This document shows positions 7,624-13,497 of a DNA stretch of 17,615 bases, piece after piece. This DNA is from CAWULT01 sp963923455 (GTDB lineage: Bacteria; Acidobacteriota; Vicinamibacteria; Vicinamibacterales; UBA2999), in the NCBI GenBank assembly GCA_963923455.1, contig CAWULT010000097.1:1-17615 (forward strand), read 5' to 3'. Below the pieces are notes generated by a model. It saw only the letters and a program-made list of their open reading frames with translations. It had not been told where the DNA came from and did not search any database. A program made the translations under genes and the position numbers. The first letter of the stretch is position 1. Each line of letters opens with the position of its first letter.

Positions 7624-8039
7624 GGCTGCCTCGACTCGAATGAGATGTCGGCGAGCAGGGCCCTGTCGCCCGGCAGCGAAGTCTCGCCGCTCGGCATCCC
7701 CGCCTCGCGCAGCAGAAAGGCCAACAGGTCCGCCGCCTCGGCGGACGTCACGGGCTCGGCCGGCGGCATGCTGACGACGCGGTCGAACAACCGGCGCAGG
7801 TTCTTGCCGTTCCACGAGTCCATGAACGCGGGGCCGGCCAGCGCAGGCGCCCGTTCGACTCCACCGAGGTCGTCGCCATGGCAGGTCGAACACCGGGCGT
7901 AGTAGAGACGCTCGCCCGTCGAGGCCTGCGCCGCGGTGTAGACGCCGGCTCGCACCGACCGGGGCTGGGCGGCCGACACGACGGTCCAGGCGATGAGTCC
8001 CGCGGCGACCGCGGCACAGAGCCCAAGCCGTACGCGCAC
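7620..8039 (-). CDS. Small exported cytochrome c, partner of the PQQ dehydrogenase
   Basis: A 139-residue mono-haem c-type cytochrome. An N-terminal signal (VRLGLCAAVAAGLIAWTVV, ending near SAAQP) is followed by the haem-binding CSTCH at residues 50-54. The probable axial Met91 is in VVSMPP. Both are normal for a class I fold. Start: GTG at 8039-8037, one base after the aldolase stop. Longer readings from upstream would overlap the aldolase and place basic sequence ahead of the signal peptide. The stop overlaps the PQQ dehydrogenase GTG as GTGA. Tight coupling indicates that it takes electrons from reduced PQQ and passes them to the respiratory chain. Confidence 0.87.
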   Translation of the reverse strand: MRVRLGLCAAVAAGLIAWTVVSAAQPRSVRAGVYTAAQASTGERLYYARCSTCHGDDLGGVERAPALAGPAFMDSWNGKNLRRLFDRVVSMPPAEPVTSAEAADLLAFLLREAGMPSGETSLPGDRALLADISFESRQP

Positions 8040-8040
8040 G

Positions 8041-9105
8041 CTACTGCCCCCGGCCACGACCGGTCGCTGGAGCGGACGTCGCCGGCCCGGCGCCACCGGG
8101 CAGCCCGATGACCGGCTCGGGATCCGGCTCGGGGGCGTCGCCTCCGCGGCCACGGCCAGCCGGCGCGCCACCCCTTCCCGCGCCGGGGCCTCCGCCACGC
8201 GCGGGCGGTGCCCACCCGTCACGCGCGGGGCCGTTCTGCACCATGCGCGTGTCGGCGCTGAGCACGTAGCCGTTGAGGTACTGGGCCCCGGCGTTGCCGA
8301 AGTACTTGCCGTACTTGAGCGCGGCGTCGTGCACCTTGACGAGCGCGTCCTGGTACCGCGGATCGTTCTGCGACCATCCCGAGAAACTCGACAGGTCGTT
8401 GTTGCCCACGAGCAGTACGTCCACGCCGTGGGTGGCGGCGATCTCTTCGGCGTTGGCCACGCCCTCGAGCGTCTCGATCATCACCGTGACGAGCATGTTG
8501 TCGTTGACGGTCGCCCGGTAGTTGACGTTGGGCCACACCTGGCCGAGCGAGCCGCCGCCGGAGCTGCGCCGCCCGAACGGCGGGTAGCGCGAGAACCGGG
8601 CTGCATCGCGCGCCTCGAGCGCGTCGTCGACCGTCGGCACGATGATCCCGATGGCCCCGAGGTCGGTGGCCTTCTGGATGCTCGACTCGAGCGCGTCGGG
8701 CATTCGGATCATCGGGGCGGCCCCGACGCCCGGGCACGCCAGGATCATGCGGCGCACCTCGTCGAACGACATCGTGCTGTGCTGCATCTCGAACCAGATG
8801 TAGTCGAAGTGCTTGCCGACCTCGCAGTACAGATCCGGGTTGAATGTCGCGATCGTGAAGCTCGTGATCTGCTTGTCCTGGAGCAGCAGCTCCTTGGCCT
8901 TGTTGTAGAACGGTCGCGGCGTGCCCGGTGCGATGGACGCCTTGACCTGCCAACCCCAGCCCCGCGCGTCCGGCACGGCCGGCGTCAGCGTGCCGCCAAT
9001 TGGCTTGCCCCTGGTCGCGGGCGGGGCGGGCGCGCCCTGCTGGGCCTGGAGACCAAGGGCGAGGCACGCGGTAAGCGCAGACGCGACGAAGACCCAATGC
9101 TTCAT
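8041..9105 (-). CDS. Exported HpcH/HpaI-family class II aldolase
   Basis: Metal-dependent pyruvate-type aldolase of 354 residues; the family cleaves 2-keto-3-deoxy sugar acids or 4-hydroxy-2-keto acids to pyruvate and an aldehyde. Catalytic residues are visible: His109 in WFEMQHS, Arg134 in MIRMPD, metal ligands Glu211 in MIETLEG and Asp237 in VGNNDLS. Spacings of 25, 77 and 26 nearly match E. coli HpaI His45, Arg70, Glu149 and Asp175. GAIGIIVPTVD and RYPPFGRRS are also typical. Unusual features are an N-terminal Sec signal (MKHWVFVASALTACLALGLQ, then AQ), since family members are normally cytoplasmic, and a Gly/Pro/Arg/Ala-rich tail from about residue 292. The ATG at 9105 has AGGAG 10 nt upstream. 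Its stop is 1 nt from the cytochrome start. Confidence 0.87.
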   Translation of the reverse strand: MKHWVFVASALTACLALGLQAQQGAPAPPATRGKPIGGTLTPAVPDARGWGWQVKASIAPGTPRPFYNKAKELLLQDKQITSFTIATFNPDLYCEVGKHFDYIWFEMQHSTMSFDEVRRMILACPGVGAAPMIRMPDALESSIQKATDLGAIGIIVPTVDDALEARDAARFSRYPPFGRRSSGGGSLGQVWPNVNYRATVNDNMLVTVMIETLEGVANAEEIAATHGVDVLLVGNNDLSSFSGWSQNDPRYQDALVKVHDAALKYGKYFGNAGAQYLNGYVLSADTRMVQNGPARDGWAPPARGGGPGAGRGGAPAGRGRGGDAPEPDPEPVIGLPGGAGPATSAPATGRGRGQ

Positions 9106-9136
9106 GTCTGTAAGGCTCCTGGAACAGCGAGCGGGC

Positions 9137-9142
9137 AGCATA
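9137..9142 (-). promoter_or_regulatory. Possible -10 box for the aldolase-cytochrome-PQQ dehydrogenase operon
   Basis: TATGCT on the minus strand, preceded by GTG, lies 32 nt upstream of the aldolase ATG in the 86-bp gap after the MBL gene. No matching -35 is seen. The operon could equally be read through from the MBL gene. Confidence 0.25.
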
Positions 9143-9191
9143 CACCGCCGTCGAATGGGGTTGGCATCCCTACATGGAGGCAGCCATGACC

Positions 9192-10202
9192 TCACTGCAT
9201 CGACAGCCGCTGCGCCTCCGCGCACGAGCCCAGCATCTCGAAGTAGCGCAGCACGGTGGACGCGTCGGTCTCGTAGGGGTGCTTCTCCCCGGCGTCGCGC
9301 GGCAGCTGTGCGAGGCGGGCGCGGTCGTAGGCGCGGTCGAACTCCGTGTGGTTCGTCATGAGCACGGTGGCCCCGGCTGCCTCGACCACCTCGGTCATCT
9401 TGCGCTGACTGTCACGGTAGCGGGCGAAGTTCTCCGCACGGCGGGGAAAGTTGAAGGCGGTGCCGCCAGAGTAGGCCACCATCAGCGTGCGGCCGCCATC
9501 CCTGACGGGAAAGACGTAGGACAGCGTCCCCGCCGTGTGTCCCGGCGTGGCGATGACGTCCACGGTGGTGCCGCCCAGCGTGATCTTCAGGCCTCCGGGG
9601 CCCACCGAGACGTCACGCTTCGGTACGCCGCCAGGCGCGGTGGACGCGCGCTGCAGCGTCGCGGTCCAGTCCGCCTCCCCCATCACCACCTTCGCGCCGT
9701 ACCGGGCCTGCATCAACGCCGCTCCCTGGTCGTGATCGCCGTGCGCGTGGCTGATCAGCACGTACTTGATCGTGCGCGGATCGAGCCCGAGGGTGGTCAG
9801 GCCGTCGATCATCTCAGGCTCGATCGCGTAGTCGAACAGGGTGTCGATGACGATGATGCCCTCGCTCGTCGTCAAGGCCCATGCGGAATGGATCTTGGTG
9901 CCGATGAAGTAGAGGTTGTCGAAGACCTTGTAGGGCCTGGCGTACCAGGTGGAGCGGTCGGGCACCACGCGCGCTGGCGGCGTCGCGCCACGGGCGCCCC
10001 CACCGCCTGCGCCGGCGGCGAGATTGTCGGGGGCCACGCAGATCCGCAGGAACGTCCCTGCGTAATCGCTGCCCGCGGCGCGCTTCGCTGCGGCGACCAG
10101 ACTGTCCGCGGTGGCGGGAGTGGGCGCCGGCGCCTGCGCCTGGCCAACGCGCACGACGGCCACGGCAAGTGCAAGGACCACCACCAACGATCGTCTTCTC
10201 AT
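9192..10202 (-). CDS. Exported metallo-beta-lactamase-fold hydrolase (subclass B3-like)
   Basis: A 336-residue zinc hydrolase with an N-terminal signal (MRRRSLVVVLALAVAVVRVG, then QAQA). The HAHGDH motif gives His152, His154, Asp156 and His157. TPGHT supplies His222 and MTNHTEFD supplies His285. This is the three-histidine plus Asp-His-His arrangement of subclass B3 enzymes, and the bridging Asp of glyoxalase II-type members is not seen. A glycine-rich stretch (AAGAGGGGARGA) precedes the domain. The ATG at 10202 has AGGAGG about 7 nt upstream. The family includes beta-lactamases, lactonases and other esterases. Its place before an aldolase and a sugar-type PQQ dehydrogenase makes a lactonase role attractive, but that is inference; an antibiotic-degrading role cannot be excluded. 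Confidence 0.83.
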   Translation of the reverse strand: MRRRSLVVVLALAVAVVRVGQAQAPAPTPATADSLVAAAKRAAGSDYAGTFLRICVAPDNLAAGAGGGGARGATPPARVVPDRSTWYARPYKVFDNLYFIGTKIHSAWALTTSEGIIVIDTLFDYAIEPEMIDGLTTLGLDPRTIKYVLISHAHGDHDQGAALMQARYGAKVVMGEADWTATLQRASTAPGGVPKRDVSVGPGGLKITLGGTTVDVIATPGHTAGTLSYVFPVRDGGRTLMVAYSGGTAFNFPRRAENFARYRDSQRKMTEVVEAAGATVLMTNHTEFDRAYDRARLAQLPRDAGEKHPYETDASTVLRYFEMLGSCAEAQRLSMQ

Positions 10203-10259
10203 GACGCCTCCTGATCCGACCGCCCCCGCACGGCATGGCCTCGGGTCCCGGCGCACCGG

Positions 10260-10265
10260 AGTCTA
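10260..10265 (-). promoter_or_regulatory. Possible -10 box for the MBL gene
   Basis: TAGACT on the minus strand, 58 nt upstream of the MBL start, lies inside the 219-bp divergent spacer (10203-10421). The identical GTAGACTC octamer precedes the CaiB-family gene at 16882-16889. No -35 match is evident. Confidence 0.25.
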
Positions 10266-10320
10266 CTTCGAGACGCGGTCGTCGGGCATGCCGGCCCAGC
10301 CGCCGCCGGTACCATGGCGC

Positions 10321-10350
10321 TTGCACTGGCGGCCGGCCAGGCGCTACGTT
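10321..10350 (+). promoter_or_regulatory. Possible sigma-70-type promoter for the enolase-superfamily gene
   Basis: TTGCAC at 10321-10326 and TACGTT at 10345-10350 are separated by 18 bp, the best -35/-10 pair seen in the window. The predicted leader is about 65 nt. It lies back to back with the candidate MBL promoter. Confidence 0.35.
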
Positions 10351-10421
10351 CTGTCCCCGCGGCCCGCCGGCCTCGGGTCCGCAGGGCCACGAACCCCGCA
10401 ACCGATTGAAGGAGTCGCCCG

Positions 10422-11657
10422 ATGACACGTCGCGAGTTCCTCGCCACGACCGCAGCCACCGGCGTGGCGTCGCTGCTGGGTGGGCTGACGAGCGCCGAAG
10501 CCGCCCTGCCCACGGCGAAGGTCACCCGCATCCGGCTGTACGAGACGCCCACCGTGATGCCGCTGCAGATCCCGCTGCTGCAGAGCAACATGGTCGTGAC
10601 GATCGAGACCGACGCCAACCTCACCGGCATCGGCGAGGGCGGCACCCTCGACACCCTGTTGCCCTGCGCCGGACGCCTCATCGGCCGCAACCCGTTCCAG
10701 ATCGAACGCTGCTGGCAGGACATGTACCGCGCCTTCCACTACCCTCCCGGCCGGGAGCGCCTCCACGCAATCGGCGCCCTGGACCTGGCGCTGTGGGACC
10801 TGAAGGCCAAGGCCCTGAACGTTCCGGTCTACGAGCTGCTGGGCGGCATGAACCGCAACTACCTCGAGTGCTACACGACCACGTTCCGCGGCGGCGGCAA
10901 CACGATCCGCGAGCGCGCGGCGGCGTGCATGGACGCTGGCTGGCGGCTGTTCCGTTTCGACGCCGCGAGCCTGCCGCAGGGCAGCACCAGCTACGACGCG
11001 CGCGAGCGCATCCGCCAGGTGCAGGCCGACTGTCGCGCCGCCCGGGAAGGCGTCGGCCCGACCGGCAATTTCATGGTCGACTTTCACCAGCGTTTCAACT
11101 TCGCGGATGCGCTGCGCGGCTGCAGGCTGATTGAGGAGTTCGAACCCTATCTGGTGGAGGATCCGGTCCAGACCGACGCCTTCCTGCAGGACATTCCGAA
11201 ACTGCGCAGCCAGACGAGCGTTCCCCTGGCCGCTGGCGAAGAGTGGGGCGCCCGATGGGACTTCAATCGCCTGGTCGAGAACCACGACCTGGATTTCGTG
11301 CGCTGCTCCCTGCCCAACGTCGGAGGCATCACCGAACTGCTGCGCATCTGCGCCCTGTGCGAGACGCACGAGGTCGGGATCGTGCCGCACTTCACGGGCC
11401 CCATTGCCACCGCCGCGCAGATCCACGCGCTCGGCCCGTATCCCTACCCAGTCGTCTTCGAATACAACTACACGCAGCCCATTCCCTACCTGAACGAGTT
11501 CGTGACGTTCCGCGAGGGCAAGCTGTATTCGAACGACCGTCCGGGGCTCGGCGTCACGCTGAACATGAACCAGCTGAAGCTGGTCGCCACCGTTTCGGAA
11601 CCCGGACCCAACAGGCCGACCTACTACAGGCCGGACGGCTCCCAGATCACCTGGTAG
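10422..11657 (+). CDS. Tat-exported enolase-superfamily protein, sugar-acid dehydratase-like
   Basis: A 411-residue mandelate racemase/muconate lactonizing-type protein closest by eye to D-galactonate dehydratase (DgoD) and its relatives. TRREFLATTAATGVASLLGG is a twin-arginine signal with cleavage probably near AEA. Metal ligands appear as Asp220 in VDFHQRF, Glu246 in VEDP and Glu273 in AGEE. His222 follows the first ligand as in DgoD DFHGR, and His323 in PHFTGPIATAA matches the general base segment PHCPLGPIALAA. HAIGALDLALWDLKAKAL is the barrel-entry signature. All catalytic positions are intact, so dehydration of an aldonate to a 2-keto-3-deoxy acid is plausible. Start: ATG at 10422 with AAGGAG 8 nt upstream. 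Tat export is atypical for this family. The exact substrate is unknown. Confidence 0.87.
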   Translation: MTRREFLATTAATGVASLLGGLTSAEAALPTAKVTRIRLYETPTVMPLQIPLLQSNMVVTIETDANLTGIGEGGTLDTLLPCAGRLIGRNPFQIERCWQDMYRAFHYPPGRERLHAIGALDLALWDLKAKALNVPVYELLGGMNRNYLECYTTTFRGGGNTIRERAAACMDAGWRLFRFDAASLPQGSTSYDARERIRQVQADCRAAREGVGPTGNFMVDFHQRFNFADALRGCRLIEEFEPYLVEDPVQTDAFLQDIPKLRSQTSVPLAAGEEWGARWDFNRLVENHDLDFVRCSLPNVGGITELLRICALCETHEVGIVPHFTGPIATAAQIHALGPYPYPVVFEYNYTQPIPYLNEFVTFREGKLYSNDRPGLGVTLNMNQLKLVATVSEPGPNRPTYYRPDGSQITW

Positions 11658-11668
11658 ACGCTGCGGTG

Positions 11669-11692
11669 GTCCGTCGACTCCGGACGTCTTTT
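11669..11692 (+). terminator. Weak terminator-like hairpin after the enolase-superfamily gene
   Basis: GTCCG (11669-11673) and CGGAC (11681-11685) form a 5-bp stem with a 7-base loop, followed by GTCTTTT. A second CGGAC at 11693-11697 could compete. It is 12 nt past the stop codon. The stem is short, so this is only a candidate. Confidence 0.28.
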
Positions 11693-11773
11693 CGGACAGA
11701 ATTCTGACCGATACGGAGCCGCGTCCGCCCTCGTAACGCCTCCCACGGGCGGGCGGTCGCTCCAGGAGCCCTG

Positions 11774-13060
11774 ATGACGCCCCCTCTCGTTCTCGTCGCT
11801 GGCGCCGGTATCGGTGGCCTCAGCGTGGCCCTGACCCTGCATCAGATTGGCGTGCCCTGCCTCGTGTTCGAGTCGGTCACGACTCCCAAGCCGCTGGGCG
11901 TCGGCATCAACCTGCAGCCGAATGCCGTGCGCGAGCTGTACGAGCTCGGCTTCGGCCCGTCATCGCTCGACGCGATCGGCATCCAGACCCGAGAGTGGGC
12001 GCTCGTGGGTCTCAACGGGAACGATGTGTACTCGGAACCCAGGGGCCTCCTGGCCGGCTATCACTGGCCCCAGTACTCGGTGCACCGTGGCAAGCTGCAG
12101 ATGCTGCTGTACGACGCGGCCCGCGAGCGCCTGGGCGCCGGCGCGATTCGCACCGGCGTCAAGGTGACCGGCTACCGGAATCATCCCGAGGATCAGGGCG
12201 TCACCGCCCTGCTGGAGAGCCGCAGCGGCGAGCGCACGGAGGTCGCCGGCGCGCTGCTGATCGCGGCCGACGGCCTGCATTCGACCGCGCGCCAGCAGAT
12301 GCATCCCACCCAGCCGCCGATCCAGTGGGGTGGCGCGATCATGTGGCGCGGCGTCACGCGTGGCCGGCCGATTCGCACGGGCGCGTCGTTCGTCGGCTTC
12401 GGCACCCACCGTCATCGGGTGGTGTTCTATCCGATCTCGCAGCCAGATCCGCAGACCGGCCTCGCTGACATCAACTGGATCGCCGAGATCACCGTCGACA
12501 ACACCGGCGGGTGGCCGGACGGCGACTGGAACAAGCGCGTGCGCCACGAAGACTTCATGCACCATTTCGATGGCTGGAACTACGGGTGGATCGACATACC
12601 CGGCATGCTGCGCGGCGCCAGCGACGTCTACGAGTATCCGATGATCGACCGCGACCCGGTGCCGACGTGGCGCGACGGCACTGTCGCCCTGCTCGGCGAC
12701 GCCGCCCACGTCATGTACCCGACCGGGTCCAACGGGGCGAGCCAGGCCATCGTCGACGCGCGCGTGCTCGGCGCGATGTTGCTGGAGCATGGCGTCACCG
12801 CCAGGGCCCTGCAGGCCTACGACGAGAAGCTCTGTCCGGAGATCTCGCCGGTGATCCTGCGCAACCGCGGCGCCGGCCCGTTCGGGCTGTTGAACCTGCT
12901 CGACGACCGCTGCGGCGGCCTGTTCGATGACATCGACGCGGTGATCCCCAAGGCCGAGCGCGACGAGTTCATGCACCGGTACAAGGTCGCCGCCGGCTTT
13001 GCCGCCGAGCGCCTCAACGCCGCGCCGCCCATCATCCCTCCCGGCGCCAGGGTGCGCTGA
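11774..13060 (+). CDS. FAD-dependent monooxygenase (group A, salicylate hydroxylase-like)
   Basis: A 428-residue cytoplasmic flavoprotein monooxygenase that would hydroxylate an aromatic or polyketide-like substrate using NAD(P)H and O2. It has the dinucleotide fold GAGIGG (Gly10 to Gly15), the Asp-Gly motif AADGLHSTAR with Asp166, and the FAD-ribityl motif GDAAHVMYPTGSNGASQA with Asp309. Order and spacing fit the PheA/TfdB FAD-binding family, and no signal peptide is present. Start: ATG at 11774 with AGGAG 7 nt upstream. It lies 116 nt after the enolase-superfamily gene and 22 nt before a Dabb-domain gene, suggesting co-expression with the latter. The presence of both NAD(P)H/FAD motifs argues for an active enzyme; the substrate is unknown. 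Confidence 0.87.
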   Translation: MTPPLVLVAGAGIGGLSVALTLHQIGVPCLVFESVTTPKPLGVGINLQPNAVRELYELGFGPSSLDAIGIQTREWALVGLNGNDVYSEPRGLLAGYHWPQYSVHRGKLQMLLYDAARERLGAGAIRTGVKVTGYRNHPEDQGVTALLESRSGERTEVAGALLIAADGLHSTARQQMHPTQPPIQWGGAIMWRGVTRGRPIRTGASFVGFGTHRHRVVFYPISQPDPQTGLADINWIAEITVDNTGGWPDGDWNKRVRHEDFMHHFDGWNYGWIDIPGMLRGASDVYEYPMIDRDPVPTWRDGTVALLGDAAHVMYPTGSNGASQAIVDARVLGAMLLEHGVTARALQAYDEKLCPEISPVILRNRGAGPFGLLNLLDDRCGGLFDDIDAVIPKAERDEFMHRYKVAAGFAAERLNAAPPIIPPGARVR

Positions 13061-13082
13061 GCCCTGCCGCGAGCCGCCGGCC

Positions 13083-13385
13083 ATGCTGCGCCACTGCGTG
13101 TTCTTCAAGTACCGGCCCGGCACGGCGGAGAGCCACATCGAGGAGTTCTGCCGGAGGATGCGTGCGCTGCGCGGCACGGTGCCGGGCATCGAGCACCTGG
13201 CAATCGGGCGCGACGTGCTCAGGGATGGACGGAGCTGGGACCTGCTGCTGGACATGCGCTTCGCCAGCGTCGACGCCCTGCGCGGATACCAGCGGCACCC
13301 GGACCATCGGACCGTGATGGCCTTCAACGACCCGGCCGTGGCGGACGTCGGCACCATCGACTTCCACGAAGGCGACCCGGCCTGA
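13083..13385 (+). CDS. Dabb-domain (stress-responsive alpha/beta barrel) small protein
   Basis: A 100-residue dimeric ferredoxin-like protein of the Dabb family (PF07876). It starts MLRHCVFFKYRPGTAESHIE, the family's usual first strand and helix. The central PGIEHLAIGRDV and the RGYQRHPDHRTV segment with its conserved His pair are also typical. No signal peptide is seen. The ATG at 13083 lacks a clear Shine-Dalgarno, and the 22-nt gap suggests reinitiation after the monooxygenase gene. Relatives include plant polyketide cyclases and small aldehyde/stress proteins, so a partner role acting on the monooxygenase product is possible but unproven. Confidence 0.83.
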   Translation: MLRHCVFFKYRPGTAESHIEEFCRRMRALRGTVPGIEHLAIGRDVLRDGRSWDLLLDMRFASVDALRGYQRHPDHRTVMAFNDPAVADVGTIDFHEGDPA

Positions 13386-13422
13386 ATGCCGCCCGGAGCG
13401 GTCCAGGGGGCCGAAGAACGGC

Positions 13423-13428
13423 TAAGAT
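13423..13428 (+). promoter_or_regulatory. Possible -10 box for the haem-PQQ dehydrogenase gene
   Basis: TAAGAT lies 69 nt upstream of the ATG at 13498, in the 112-bp gap after the Dabb gene. No convincing -35 is visible. A separate promoter here would uncouple the dehydrogenase from the monooxygenase pair. Confidence 0.3.
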
Positions 13429-13497
13429 GTCGTGCCCGCAGGGGCGCGCGACTGGCCGCGTTCGGCATCGACCGGCCGTCGTAAGGAGACGCCGTCC

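Noticed and set aside
5311..7902. An 863-codon plus-strand open frame opposite the PQQ dehydrogenase
   Set aside because: It is rich in Arg, His and Val with no domain, and lies antisense to a gene with strong family motifs.
13432..13497. Upstream GTG start for the haem-PQQ dehydrogenase
   Set aside because: It would put 22 residues before the signal peptide and has no ribosome site, while ATG 13498 has AAGGAG upstream.
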